The notes under the pieces were generated by a model. That model saw nothing but the letters and a program-made list of their open reading frames with translations. It was not told the origin of the DNA and did not search any database. This document shows, piece by piece, positions 21,456 through 33,900 of a stretch of 64,000 bases of DNA; positions within the stretch are counted from its first letter, which is position 1, and the number at the start of each line of letters is the position of its first letter. Made by a program: the position numbers and the translations under genes. The DNA is from Stagonosporopsis chrysanthemi (Eukaryota; Ascomycota; Dothideomycetes; Pleosporales; Didymellaceae), in the NCBI GenBank assembly GCA_022560025.1, contig JAFISE010000057.1, positions 62,001 through 126,000 of the forward strand, read 5' to 3'.

Positions 21456-23071
21456 TCACCAGACGTCTGTTGTCCACTCCTGACGCCCTGCGAGCCTTCG
21501 CCACAGGCCTGCCCATCTCCATTGCACCGTAACTCCCAGTAACGCAATCGTCTGCACAATCACACAGATCGTGAATGTGAAACCTACTCCTATACCGTTG
21601 AACATGAGCATCACAAAGCTTGTGGCCCCAGCTGCTGATAGACAGCGGGCTAAATTGATACTGGCGCCTGCTGTAGCGCTACATGTCGGGAACACGTCGA
21701 CCAGATAAGTCGTGACGGCCGACTGTGCTGAAACCGCAGCCCAGCCTGTGGAAAAGGTAGAAGTGATTGGTACGGCAGCGTGTACGTGTTGGGGATAGTT
21801 GATCGTCCAGCCGAAAACCAGGATTGACAAGCATTGAAGAAATGAGAACAGAGGCAACTAGTGGAGCCGCGCTTATTCAAGTGGAAACTCCGCAGTACTG
21901 TCCGTGGCAGGAGACATCATACGTTTAACTTCGAAAGCCTTGTGAACCTGGCGATAATCCATGTCGAACATCTTTCCTGTAGATAGGGTCCCGATGGTTG
22001 AGCCTACTCCGTTTGCGATGAAGGTAAGTCAAATTTGACTGTCGCTAAGCCCATAGTAGCGTTCGAAGAGCGAAGACATCGCGGTTATGCACATTTGCCA
22101 TACTGCGTAATGGACGGGCAAGAATGCGATGATGGGGAAGGCATGTTTGCTGATAAGGATACGGAATGGTTCGGAGATGTCGATAGCCTGTTTGAGTTGC
22201 AGATCGGAATCATCTATATCTCCGCTTACTATCCTTGTTGTCCTTTGGTAGACGACCAATGGAAATGGGTGGCGTGTGGCTGCCATTGCCCACCACAGCC
22301 CTGAGGGTTTCTGGTAGCAGAAGAACAAGAAGTAGCAGAAATACATTGGAGAATATGGCCAAGAACCAGAAGATCGACCTCCAACCCAGAGACCCTGCCA
22401 GTGCGCCGCCAATGACCGGCCCGACCACAACTGGTGCCAGCAGACCAGCTTGAAAGATGCTCATGAGAACCCCGCGCTCTGCGCGGGTCGTGATGTCGCC
22501 AATCACACCTGCGCCGATGGCCATGGTACTTGCACTGCCAGTGCTTTGCGAGCACCTCAGTAAAATTAACGACGTGTAGTTTCTGGACAGCGCCAGGCCA
22601 ATGCATACGCCAAGGAACACAAGGAAGGTTCCAAAATAAGCTGTCCGACGGCCCTTTGCGTCTGAGATCGGTCCCCAGAGGCTGGGTGCCAGACCCTGGA
22701 AGATACGATACGAAGTGACCGTCAGATATACCAACTCTACAGACGCATTTAGATCATCCGTGATAGTTGGGATCGCAGGGAAGCATATTTTCGACGCGAA
22801 ACCGGAAACTATTGTGCAACTAGAAGCCAGCCGAAGGAGGTCCAGCCTCGCGTGGTCACATACAAGACGCTGCTGTTGAGGCAATGCATACTATTGACGC
22901 TTTTTGCCGATGGTCGAAAATACTGTGTTGTGGCTTAGAAGCCGATGGCCTTGAAAACCCTCGTGATGGTTGTTCTGAATTGCTCATAGGTGGTTCAATT
23001 GTGTTTTGTATGACCGAATTTGCATGCATTTGAGGACATTGTGCTCGAGGTTTTGTAGATCGAGTCTTCAA
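21456..23071 (-). pseudogene. Broken MFS drug:H+ antiporter-like transporter
   Basis: Reading minus strand: exon 1 23071..22864 and then 22808 onward (55-base intron) join as FSGFASKICFPAIPTI, a typical first-helix region of DHA1-type transporters. Motif A-like WGPISDAKGRRTAY, helix 4-6 segments and LPETLRAVVGNGS follow. The frame then shifts near 22210-22250 with no canonical intron to explain it. The second half continues in the new frame (FRILISKHAFPIIAF, NGVGSTIGTLSTGK, TGWAAVSAQSAVTTYLVDVF) but carries three in-frame stops: TGA 22031-22029, TAA 21875-21873 and TAG 21860-21858. The homology-like sequence runs through all of them, so this is decay, not the end of the gene. A functional product is unlikely unless the assembly is wrong at several places. 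Confidence 0.82.
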
Positions 23072-23209
23072 GAGGATTCCTCGGAGCTGACGGAGTTGAG
23101 ACTTAGGCCCTTATGTGACCAATCAGAGCTTCTAGAGTAACGGAGTTGAGGTAGTTCCATCGGCCAGCAGCTGAGTATTTGCATGCACTTGGATCGTTCA
23201 GGACCTTTT

Positions 23210-24527
23210 TCAAGCATCATGCGTGCAGCTTGTAACTGCATAGAGCATAGTGCCATACTCGTCGACATGTTGTAGCCATGTGTCAATTCTCCGCCGTCTT
23301 GCATCACGGCCGACAACATCCAGTCCTTCTGGCACTGGCCAGAGCTCGTCGATGCGGAGACTCTGCACGAAGTCAGCCAAGTGCTCATTGTAGACTACCT
23401 CCCACTCTTCACGTGCCTGCGCTTGCCATAACTGCTTACTCGACGGTGCTGGTAGTCCTGTCAGCTCGGTGCCTAGAGCGCTGGGAAGACCATCTTGGGC
23501 TGCTAGTACACCATCGAACAAGTACATTTTGTACAAAGTTCGTCTTTTAGCTTCCATAAGTATCCATAAGTGCCACCAAGGGCGGGTCTGCTCTTTCTCG
23601 GCGAGGCACATCAAGCCACGACGACTTGTTGCACACGCCAAATTCCGAGGGTTCATCATTGCTTCTCTGAGTAAAGGATCTCGGCTTTGACCAAGGTAGA
23701 AGAAAAGAACCATGGTGTAGATCAGATATACTTGGAATGCAGCTAGCGACCCAGGGCCGTCGAACTGTTCGTGTTGGTTGTGAATCTTGCTCATCTCATG
23801 CTGCAGAACACCTATTGCAACACCTTCGCTACCAGGAATTGCTTTCTCACACATGCGGACTATCGTCAGGCATGTCGCAAGAGGTTGGCTTGGAAGTGAC
23901 CTGTGACGGATGCACGAAGGGAGGACACCTCGACCATGTGTCATGATAGCAGTGTACGCTTTGGGAATGTGATGAATAAAAGCAGTGATAGGCCCTGAGT
24001 ATTCTTTCACCTTTTGACCAGGTACAGGGAGATAGACATTCACTCAACGGTTCCTGATAGACTCTGCGTCGATCGGACAGCAGAGCTCTTGATTTGCAAG
24101 CACAGGACCATGCACTGTGCCTGCTAATGCATCTAAAGAAATCTCAACGTCTTGTATGTGCGAGTCCAGCGAGTAGTGTCCGTCTGAAGTTGACCTGTTA
24201 CTAATTCTAACACCCGAGAGGACAGATCCAGGTAATAGATCGCTAGTCTGAGAATCGGCGCAGAAGAAAGGCTCATGGTTTGGAGATGAGCGGTAAGGTC
24301 TGTGATGGCCGGTGAATGGGCCGTCATGAACGTTCAAACTAGTCTCTAGATTCGAATATGTCTCAAAGGTCGGCATATCGGGAGATTCTTCATGCCTGTA
24401 AGTACAGACGATCTCCTTGGACAGACATCTGGAGCAGCGTCCAGGTTTGCGGTCGCATTTGACCTTCGCCTTTTGAGCAGCGCAGGCATGATCTCTGTCG
24501 TGATATAGCGTATCGGCTGGTCTTCAT
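23210..24527 (-). pseudogene. Broken Zn2Cys6 fungal transcription factor
   Basis: From ATG 24527 the frame gives SCLRCSK, the start of a zinc cluster. The rest (KAKVKCDRKPGRCSRC..VC) follows in another frame because of one extra A in the AAAA run at 24471-24474. Removing that shift restores CX2CX6CX6CX2CX6C spacing. A TGA at 24046-24044 interrupts a continuous frame at IRNR/VNVYLPVPGQ, where relatives I recall have Trp. Around 23890-23940 a short conserved-looking PPFVHPSQVT sits in a neighbouring frame, suggesting two compensating indels. The C-terminal regulatory region to the stop at 23210 is otherwise open. It lies 140 bases upstream of, and co-directional with, the broken MFS gene; probably a former regulator-transporter pair. 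Confidence 0.78.
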
Positions 24528-24932
24528 TGAGCATTCATTGTGATGATAGAAATTGTCGGGTAAATGATGGATTGGAGGTGGTTGGTCGATTGCTGATTTG
24601 TGAGATGAGGTCTAAATCACCACGCTAGCACTAATTCGGGCATCACCCACGCTCTAATCACTAAATAATGCTAACCAAATCTAATCCAGATGGTCACAGA
24701 TGTAAAGAGTAGCAAAGACTATATCTTTGTGAAGATGGAAACGTTATGGGTGTTGAACAACAGCAAGGTACATCCAATGTAAGAATCTCTTGTACTCTGA
24801 ATCAATCACTTGAAAGACACGAGCTCCTTCGTAGAAGAAGCCTTCTCCCCACAGCAATCTGCATTGTCTCCACACTAACAACGACATGCCAACAGCAGCA
24901 AAGCCTAGCACCAGCCGAATGCCAACCCCACG
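24528..24932. other. Intergenic region
   Basis: Upstream of the broken regulator and 3' of the ABM-like gene. No gene seen. Confidence 0.55.
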
Positions 24933-25612
24933 CTACAATCCCACACTCTCAACATGCCACTACTCACATTAGCGCTTCATCTCCACTATCACACACATCA
25001 CCAACTCACCAGCCTAAACGGCGCGCCCCAGCCCATCAGTATCCCCACCCCCTGCTTAAAACTCTCCGTCGCAACCGCTTCGTCAAACGCACTCATCCCC
25101 TCCCACTGCCTGCTAACCACAAAGCTCCTGACGCCATCTTGCTCCTCCGCCCAGCCCGTAGACAGCTCCCCTTCGCCGAGATCATGCGCAGCGCCGCGTT
25201 GGCGGAAGATAGCCTCAAAGCGTGAGAAGTCGGCTTCGATCTTGGACTGGAAGGCGGGCGTGGTGGCGCTGGCGGGGAAGTCGATCTGCACCCATTCTGT
25301 GAGGGGAAGGGTGGCGGCGGTCCTACGGGTGGAGAGGGGGTTGAGAAGGACGACGGTCGGGGTTGGAGCTGTGGGAACGAGTCTGTGGATGGTATCTGTG
25401 AATGCTTGGAATTGCAGAGAAGGTTGTAGTGCGTTGGGGTTTTCGATTGAAGGCCACCAGGAGGTTATCTGGATGGTGGCAGGTTCTTGTACTTTGGTTC
25501 CGAGGACGAAACTGGATTTTACGTCTGAGATGTTGAGTGCTGCGGTGAGGCTCTCGATAAAGGGTGCGACGGGTGTAGAGGCTGTGAAGGAAATGATCGC
25601 TGTGACGACCAT
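24933..25612 (-). CDS. Dimeric alpha-beta barrel (ABM-like) protein
   Basis: Model: complement of 24933..24959 and 25010..25612, 209 residues. The last exon is only 27 bases; a GTGAGT donor at 25009 and a TAG acceptor after a GCTAATG branch give the tail FRLWHVESVGL instead of a read-through ending VSW. Two similar halves are visible, each starting with a beta strand and containing a Trp-rich strand (IQITSWWP; FVVSRQWEGMSAFDEA). This is the pattern of antibiotic-biosynthesis-monooxygenase-like barrels in tandem. Such proteins are cofactor-free monooxygenases, heme-binding or purely structural; the actual role is unknown. An upstream in-frame ATG at 25630 is possible. Confidence 0.65.
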
Positions 25613-26186
25613 GTTTGCGAAAGGTGGCAAATGTCAGCGACGATATCTTCAGATTACTGTGAGGTAGACGTCAAGTTTTATATAAAGAATGATAATTCTG
25701 GTACATCCCTGCAACAGGCTTCGACAACGGACTCCACGGGCTCCATGTGCTGACACAGGCGCACGTGCTTTGTAATCGTGAAGGATCCAAACACCGATGC
25801 CGACAGCTTGGTACACTGTCATTGTTACGGCCAAATGATTTCGTTGAGGGTTTTACTTTCTTGGAGCTATTGTGTGGTGTGCGGAATTGAATACTGACCT
25901 GTGTGGTTTTAACTTAGTAGAACTAGCGACGGGAGGTGCCTGTCCAGCCTTACGTCATGCTAGGTGAGTCCTTGCACAAGGTCATAAGTTCTTGCGAGTT
26001 GAAGAAACGGAGGCTGGCTCCTGATCGTTCAGAAAGATCGACATGAATTTGTTAGTCTTTGGGTGCTGCTCCTCGGCACCGCATCTTGCATTCATCCTCC
26101 TTCTATGCAGGCAAGGCCCCAGTGCTTGTCATCCAAGAAACCCTTGTAAGTGGTATCATGTTTCATTGATCTCAGATATCGTACGT
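25613..26186. other. Intergenic region
   Basis: Promoter of the ABM-like gene and 3' flank of the dehydrogenase. Nothing else identified. Confidence 0.55.
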
Positions 26187-27871
26187 TCACTCGCCCTGCA
26201 GGGGCTGCCCATTTCCGCCCATTGTGACCGTCTTTGTTGTCATGTACTCCTCGATTCCCAGCAAACTGCCCTCACGACCGAAACCAGACTCCTTGACACC
26301 GCCAAATGGCGCTGCAGGATCGGAAATCAGACCGGTATTGACGCCAACCATGCCAACCTCCAGCGCTTCTGCAACCCTGTACACCCTCTGGATGTCCCTG
26401 CTGAAGAAGTATCCGGCAAGACCAACATCAGCTGCATTCGCGAGCTTGACGACGTCGGCCTCTGTATCGAATTTGAACAGTCCTGCAACAGGACCGAATG
26501 TCTCTTCTTGTGCCAGCTGCATGTCGGCAGTCATGTCTCGAATTACTGTAGGCTGATAGAAAGAGCTGCCCAGGTCCGGGAGCTTCTGCCCACCGATGAG
26601 GACCTTACCGCCCTGCTTCACGGCATCTTGTACATGGTCATCGACTTTCTTCGCGGCGCGTTCATGAATTACCGGGCCGTGGGTGACGCCTTCTTGGAAA
26701 CCTGCACCGACCTTGAAGTCCTTGACTTTCTCAGTGAACTTTTCGGCAAACTGATCATATATTCCGGATTGGACGTAGATCCTGTTGGCGCAGACGCAGG
26801 TCTGTCCTGAGGAGCGGAACTTGGACGCGATGGCGCCAGCCACAGCACTCTCAAGGTCAGCATCGTCGAAAACGATGAACGGCGCGTTACCGCCCAGCTC
26901 GAAAGATAGCTTCTTCAGTGTTGAGGACGACTGCTTCATAAGCAGTTTGCCGACGCCGGTAGAACCAGTGAAGGACACCTTCTTCACCGTCTTGTTGGTG
27001 GTGATGACCTCACCGACTTCAGGCGTGTTCTCCAATGCTGTGACAAAGTTGACCACGCCCTTGGGGATGCCTGCGCGATGTGCAAGCTCAGCGAGGGCTG
27101 CTGCTGTGAAGGGCGTCTCGCCAGGAGACTTGGCAACGACAGTGCAGCCAGCAGCCAGAGCTGGACCAATCTTTCTGGTGATCATGGCTGCAGGGAAGTT
27201 CCATGGCGTGATCAGACCACACACACCGACTGGCTCCTTGATTGTGAAGACCCTGTTGGTGGCCACGCTCGAGGGGATTGTGTTTCCATACACCCTCGGC
27301 GCCTCCTCAGAGAACCACTCGAAGAAGCTTGCTGCGTACGCAACCTCGCCCTTGGCGTCTGCCAATGGCTTGCCATTCTCCCATGTAATAAGCGTCGCGA
27401 GATCTTCGGCGTTCTCGGTCATCAGCTGGTACCACTTTCGCAGCAGTCGTGATCGCTCGCGGCCGGTCAGCTTGCGGAACGAGGGCAGTGCGGCGGCGGC
27501 AGCAGCAATGGCAGCCTCGGTGTCGGCACGGTCCATTTCGGGCTGGGTACCGATGAGCTTGCCGGTCGCAGGATCATGGACCTCGAAGGTCTTGCCGGAT
27601 TTGGCGTCTATCCATTCGCCGTTGACATATGTCTGGCTCTTGAGGAGGGAAGGGTCCTTGAGCTGTGGGGTTGTCAACGCTGGATTCCCCATGATTGCCA
27701 GAAGTAGGTGGGCGAGGTTAAGAAAGACAGGAGACATACTGTTGGCACATTGTGACCCATCTTGCTAGAGTAACCTCTCGATATAATGGCGGGTAACGTC
27801 TGTCGCTGAAAGCTGCTTTGGGTGGTTCGCTGGCGGGCAATGGATCGTGTTGCTGCTGCGAAAGAGCGCAT
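26187..27871 (-). CDS. UGA2: Succinate-semialdehyde dehydrogenase, probably mitochondrial
   Basis: Model: complement of 26187..27662 and 27740..27871, 535 residues. Oxidises succinic semialdehyde to succinate, the last step of the GABA shunt. Seen: Rossmann region TPWNFPAAMITRKIGPALAAG, FTGSTGVGK, the catalytic Glu in FELGGNAPF (around residue 296) and the catalytic Cys in SGQTCVCANR (around 331), plus EETFGPV. Exon 1 encodes an Arg/Ser/Gln-rich, acid-free leader ending ISRGYSSKMG, a plausible mitochondrial presequence. The cytosolic-length form would start near the MG after the leader. The symbol follows the yeast orthologue; confusion with other aldehyde dehydrogenases is possible but less likely. 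Confidence 0.9.
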
Positions 27872-28483
27872 TGTGTGGGGTGGGTGCTGAGTCAATTGCT
27901 CGACGATAGAGAACAGAGACTGTGAGATAGCCTCGGTCCGGAAAAGCGCACGTCAACCTCTCGTCAGCTGGTAGAGCGGACTCGGAGCGCGAACAGCTGG
28001 AGTTGTGACGTAGGGCTGGAGCTCTGACCACTGATTGTAGAGATGTTCACGCTCGATAGATCTACAACCAGACAACACAAGATCAGAATACAGCTACCAA
28101 ATGTAAGGGCTTGCAGCAGCTTTGAGTGTCGAGCTCCGGCTGTTTTGCGCCGGCGAACGGAGGCCACGGTGGATTGCCAAACATTACAACGCGTCTGTAG
28201 CGCGTTTAAAGCGTCAGCAGCGTCTATCACAAGACATCGTGGGTCGCGAATATCTGTACATGAACGGATGGAACTGATCTTGCATTTCGTACGTAAAGGG
28301 TATCGCTGAATCATTGCCGGGAAGGAAAGTGGGTGTGCGAACGTCTGGTGTGACCAAACACTAGCCAGCTACAGGCCCTATCCACCAAGCCCACCCTCCT
28401 TTTGCTTTGTAGAAGCTCGTATAGAATCCTGCTGTTGAGCTGTGGTCTATCAGATCTTGATCGCCTGCGCACGCTCAAGTCAC
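27872..28483. other. Intergenic region
   Basis: Promoter of the dehydrogenase. Contains a tRNA A-box-like stretch (27964-27985) without a T-arm; no gene called. Confidence 0.55.
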
Positions 28484-28741
28484 CTACCCGGCTTTCCTCT
28501 CTGCGTCTTTCGCCTTATGCCATTGCTTCCACCTCTCTTTGTCGCTCAGAGTTGCGTCGCGCCACGCCTCTTTACCAGCAATTGGAGGCGCGCGTCGTGC
28601 TCGGAGCTTCTCACGCCACGATACTTTCTTGATCGCGGCCTTGTCTGTAGTAGCTGGTAGAGAGAAGCTTCGAGTCAATTTCGGGGCTTCCGGCTTCTCG
28701 ACGAGGGATGTAGTTGACGTAGTGGATGTGGGGATAGACAT
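28484..28741 (-). CDS. Short basic protein, function unknown
   Basis: 85 residues, single exon. The N-terminal third is Ser/Thr-rich. The C-terminal half is charged with regularly placed tryptophans (SWREKLRARRAPP, AWRDATLSDKERWKQW), which looks like a selected helical segment, not random frame content. No known domain. Kept as tentative because it is short and the opposite strand is also partly open. Confidence 0.4.
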   Translation of the reverse strand: MSIPTSTTSTTSLVEKPEAPKLTRSFSLPATTDKAAIKKVSWREKLRARRAPPIAGKEAWRDATLSDKERWKQWHKAKDAERKAG

Positions 28742-29056
28742 GAAGGATACTCAGTTGTGAGAGTACAGCTGTCGCGATTTATTCATTCACTGCTTCGAGC
28801 AGCATGACTGCCCTTTATGTCACTACAATACTTCGTACATTCAACAGGTGCATAGCCTTGTGGCTCGTGAGCGTGCCAAAGTACGGCGGACTTCGTGCAC
28901 AGCCGAGCGCCGATCTTACACCGCGCGAGGCTTAGACAGTGTAAGGCGACCATTGGGGTGGGTTTCGCCAAACCTCCATAACGACATACCACAGTGATAG
29001 GTAAGCATAGCAACGGTGACATGAGTTGACTCCACATATTGCAGAGCTGCACATTA
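28742..29056. other. Intergenic region
   Basis: Between the short protein and the aminotransferase stop. Nothing identified. Confidence 0.55.
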
Positions 29057-30320
29057 CTATTCTGCTAGATCTACATCATCAAGATTCTTCCTGACGAATT
29101 TCGATGCCTCCTCAAGACCTTTCTGGATAATGTCTGTCTGGTTCACAAAGCCAATTCTTACGTAGCCCTTGAACTCATCGCCAAAACTTTGTGAACCAGG
29201 CACAAAGAGCACGCCGGTCTTCTCGAGCAGCTTCTTGCAGAAGTCTACAGAGTCTACAGGCTTGCCTTCCCTGTGGAACTTGATGAAAGCTGTTGTGCCT
29301 GCCAAGGGCTTGACCCACTCGCACTCATCCTCATTCTTGATAGCAAACTTCTCGAGAAGCGCAAGGTTCGTCTTTGCAAGTTGGATGTTGCGAGCGAGTA
29401 TGCCATGAACGGTGCTCGGGCTGAGGGCGTAGGCTGCTACTTGTTCGTCCAAGCCAGATACAGAAATGGTCGTGTAGTGACGGGCTGATGCAATCTTCTC
29501 GATAATATCCGAGTTGCGCGAGGCAATCCACCCTACACGAATGCCGGCCAAAGAGTATGCCTTGGACATGGAACCGGTCACAACGACATTCTTGTAGCCC
29601 AGAGAGAGTAACGAGGGAGGAAAATCCTTGTCGATAGGGGAAATTGAATGGAAGATGGGTCGGTAAACTTCATCGCCAAGGATGATGATGTCTTTCTCTC
29701 TAGCAATCTCGATAAGTTCCTCAAGGAAGGCCTTGCCCAGAACAGCCCCAGTGGGATTGTTGGGGTTGTTGATGACGATGAGCTTTGTGTTCGGCTTGAT
29801 GAGAGCTTTCAACTCCTCCAGGTCCGGTATCCAATTCTTCTCTGGCTTGGCCTTCCACAGATCAACCTCTGCACCCAGCGACTTCGGCACATCATACAAT
29901 GATTGATATGTAGGGTAGTGGCAAATGACATGCTCGCCTTCGCCTACCAGAGCGTACGCAGTGAGGTAGTTTGCCTGGATGGCACCAGGAGTAGTGAGGA
30001 TGTTGTCCGGGCTGAGAGGCGAAGTGACCTTGGCTGAGTAAAGGCGAGCTAGGTTGTTCCTTAAGTCTTCTGCGCCTCGAATAGCGCCATAGGTCAGCAC
30101 TCGGTCGGTCTCCAACACCGCAGTCGTCTTGTTGTCAGAAAGCTCGCGCAGCTGGTCGATGGAGATGGAGGCGCAGCATGTTTCTGCAAGGTTGTATTTG
30201 CAGTGGTGCTCATAGGCGTCCATCCACTACGCACGATGGCTGTCAGCCGGCCTTGTCCTCAAGGCTAAATGCGGGGGGAAAACGTACAGACTCGACAGCG
30301 AATTCGTTGATTTTGACCAT
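29057..30320 (-). CDS. PLP-dependent class I/II aminotransferase
   Basis: Model: complement of 29057..30226 and 30288..30320, 400 residues. The 33-base first exon (MVKINEFAVES) joins to WMDAYEHHCKYNLAETC, restoring the usual N-terminus. Seen: NNPNNPTG (residues ~160), GDEVYRPIF, and the PLP lysine in SMSKAYSLAGIRVGW (around residue 230). The C-terminal small domain contains GYVRIGF, with the carboxylate-binding Arg. Fungal relatives are often labelled capreomycidine-synthase-like; the substrate cannot be read from sequence. No targeting signal, so probably cytosolic. Confidence 0.88.
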
Positions 30321-30991
30321 GTTGATTGCTGTTGTGGTGGCTGAAAGATGATCGAATTATGCTTGCAGCCCTGGTATATGGATCTTGTGCTCCGTTCGTC
30401 CAGTAAGCTAGATGGAACTTCTGGCACCGAATGGCATATAGGGCGCATGTGGTGGATCGGACAGCGTACCAGGACCAGGACCAGGACTCCGTACCTTGCG
30501 CTAAGATCGGTAGTCTAGGCTAGCTGCGCCCGCGGAGCATCTTGCTGCGATGGCGGCCGCCGGCGGCCCTTCAAAGCCCTGGCATCGCTCGCCGTATAGC
30601 TGACAGCAGCTGCAGCGCAATGCGATGCCGAGTGCCTTTGCGCCCAATGCTTGTGATAGTCGCGACAAGCGATCGGTGATGCAACGTGCAGCCCCTGCTG
30701 CGCTTGCCTCGGTTGCAGTAGTCCTTCCCGTGCGCCCAGCCCCCAAGTACGGTCCCAGCAAGCGTCATTCGAGGACGATAGCACAGCCGTCACCTGCGTC
30801 TGGCCACCTTGACTGCACCTCCGCTCTTTGCCTCTGCCCCTGTACGAGCTCTCGTGCTCCTGTGCTGCTCACTGTCGCTCCTTCTGTTTGACCGTTCAGC
30901 TTCTCGAAGACCGCCTGAAGCTATCAGTGATTCCAAAGCTCGGCACGAGCTCGTGTGGAGCTATTAGGCCGCCGCGCCACCTGCGTTCACG
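30321..30991. other. Intergenic region with divergent promoters
   Basis: About 670 bases between the aminotransferase and ABC transporter starts. It includes a short CCAGGA repeat near 30468-30486. No gene supported. Confidence 0.55.
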
Positions 30992-33900
30992 ATGCGCCCA
31001 ACACCATGGACGGCCTCGTTGGTGGCTCTGCTGAGCGTCGCGGGGTCTGCCACAGCACACAAGACGTACGCGAACTACTCTGTCGCCGAAGCGCCCGATT
31101 CACTCTTCTCCATTTACGGCGACCGCCCCGATGGCTGCCCGCCGTGCTTCAACTGCAACCTAGAGGACTTTAAATGCCAGCAGTTCGCCGAGTGTAGCAA
31201 GGCCAACGGGCGCTGTAGCTGCACACCGGGATTTGGAGGCGAGGATTGCTCGGAGCCGCTATGTGGCTCCCTGCCCAAAGGCAAAGACCGGTCGCCACGA
31301 GGGAGCGATAAGGAGTGCCAATGCGATGATGGCTGGTCTGGCATCAACTGCAACGTTTGCCAGACAAACGACGCTTGCAACGCTATGATGCCTGAAGGCG
31401 AAGGTGGTGTCTGCTACAAGGACGGGCAACTGGTCAAGGAGAACTTCCAGATCTGTGACATTACGAACAAGAAGATTCTGGACCAGCTGAAAGACAAGAA
31501 GCCACAAGCAACCTTCTCATGCAACGCTGAGACAGAGGAGTGCAATTTCCAATGTAGGCTCGTTACTACTCCTGTGCAGCTGCCCCCCGGCTAACATTTA
31601 CAGTCTGGGTCGATAAACGAGAGTCGTTCTACTGCGCCCTTGACACATGTACCTCCGACTGGACTGCCGAATCCGACCGCAACACCACTCGCTACCGCTG
31701 CGAGAATATTGATTGCGCCTGTGTACCAGACAGGATGCTGTGCGGAGAGGCTGGCTCGATTGACATTGGAGACTTCTTGAAAGAGTCCATTCGTGGTCCG
31801 GCCGAGTTCAAGTCCATCGCATCGGACAACAGTGGCGAATCTGGCAGCTCCTTCTCTGAGCCCGCCATGAACGACCTCATCTCCAGTATCTTTGGTGACG
31901 AGAGCATCCTTCTTCGGTGCGACACTGGCGAGTGTCTATATCAGAACCAAGTTCCAGGCTACGAGCGACCTATCAAGAAGATAAACACGCCTTTGATTGC
32001 TGGGGTCATTGCTGGTGTCGCTCTCTTGATTGTTGCAGCAATCCTTACCATCTGGTATTTGACACATCGCTCAGATAGGAAGTACGGTGCTATTCATCTC
32101 TCTGACGACGAGGAAGACGACAACGCAAAGCTTCTGGCGGACCACAAACCCGCTGCGCTGATGTTTGAGAATGTTGCCTACAACCTCAAGGGAAAGCAGA
32201 TTTTGTCGGGTATATCTGGTGCTGTCCATCCTGGTGAATTGCTAGCGATCATGGGAGCCTCGGGAGCCGGTAAGACGACATTCTTGGACATCCTGGCACG
32301 CAAGAACAAGATCGGTGCAGCCGCTGGAGATTTCTACCTCAACGGCGAGAAGATTCGCGATGAGGAGTTCAGAAGCGTCACCGGTTTCGTCGACCAGGAA
32401 GACACCCTGCTACCTACGCTCACTGTTCACGAGACTATTCTCGACTCTGCTCTACTCCGCCTCCCCAAGGAGATGAGCCGTGCTTACAAGGAACAAAAAG
32501 TGGAGGAAGTTGAACGTCAACTGGGTATCTATCACATTCGTCATCAACCGATTGGCTCTGAGGAGACAGGCCGTGGCATCTCTGGTGGAGAGAAGCGTCG
32601 TGTTGGCATCGCTTGCGAACTTGTGACATCTCCCAGCATCCTGTTCCTCGACGAACCTACAAGCGGTTTGGATGCTTACAATGCATTTAACGTCATCGAA
32701 AGTCTCGCCTCCCTGGTCAAGAACTACAACAGGACCGTAGTCTTTACCATTCACCAGCCGCGTTCGAACATTGTTGCGCTCTTTGACCAGCTGATCCTTC
32801 TCGCCAAAGGCAGAGCCGTGTACTCGGGCCCCTTCGACAGCTGCCAGGCCTACTTCGACAACATTGGCTATACCTGCCCGCCTGGGTTCAACATCGCTGA
32901 TTACCTTGTTGATCTCACCATGCACGCCAGCGCCGTCCATCGTCCGATTGACGAGGACAGCTCACTTTTCACCAGGGACGGCGTTCACACCAGCGCAAGC
33001 AGTGCGATCGCAGTCAAGTCAATTCCTAGCATCACCAACATGAGCGCCAGTGACCTAGCTACCAGCCCAGCTACCTCCAGCATCCGACCCAAGGGTAAGC
33101 GGAGGACGTCGATCAAGCAGCAGCAGGAGCGCGAGCTGTTCACGAGGAAGAAGGGACCTGCTCCCGCAGATGGTACGCAGTCCCCCAAGACGGACGATGA
33201 AGGTCCATACGATCGTTCAGAAGCCGCCAAGGCACAATGGCTAAAACTTTCGCGTCAATCAGGTGCACCGCCCGCCCAGATTCTCGATGATCTCGACGAG
33301 CTCCCTCCGCCAGCCGATGGTGGCACGGGCACGAATCTGGATGCTCTCATCACTGCCTACGCCACTTCAGACGTCGCGTCTGGTATTCACGAGGACATTG
33401 CCAAGTCTGTTGCCAGCGCGAACGAGGCCAACGGTGCGAACGGCCACCTAGAGACGAATGGGTTTGTGGTGGCGGGCAAGCTCAAGGGCTACCGCAAGGT
33501 GGGCCTGTTTGGACAGTTCCGCATTTTGTCAAAACGTACCTGGCGCAACCTGTACCGCAACCCAATGCTGATGCTCACGCACTATGCCATTGCCATTGTA
33601 CTGGCAGTGTTTCTGGGCTTTCTCTTCTATGGACTCACGGATGATATCAGTGGGTTCCAGAACCGTCTTGGGCTCTTCTTCTTCGTGCTGGCGCTCTTCG
33701 CGTTCAGCAGTCTTACTATTCTGACTGTTTTCGCGCCTGAGAAGCTGCTCTTCACCCGCGAGCGGGCCAAAGGATACTACTCTCCGCCATCGTACTTTGC
33801 CGCCAAGGTCCTCTTCGACATCATTCCTCTGCGGCTGCTACCTCCCATCATCCTCGGCGTCATTGTCTACCCGATGACAGGCTTGATCCCAGCGTGGCCC

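Noticed and set aside
25681..26186. Possible transporter or resistance gene between the ABM-like gene and the dehydrogenase
   Set aside because: The only long plus-strand frame there continues as antisense of the dehydrogenase; nothing conserved.
27960..28030. tRNA-like A-box (CAGCTGGTAGAGCGGACT)
   Set aside because: No T-arm GGTTCGA-type B-box, no acceptor-stem pairing and no anticodon arm in the following 60 bases.
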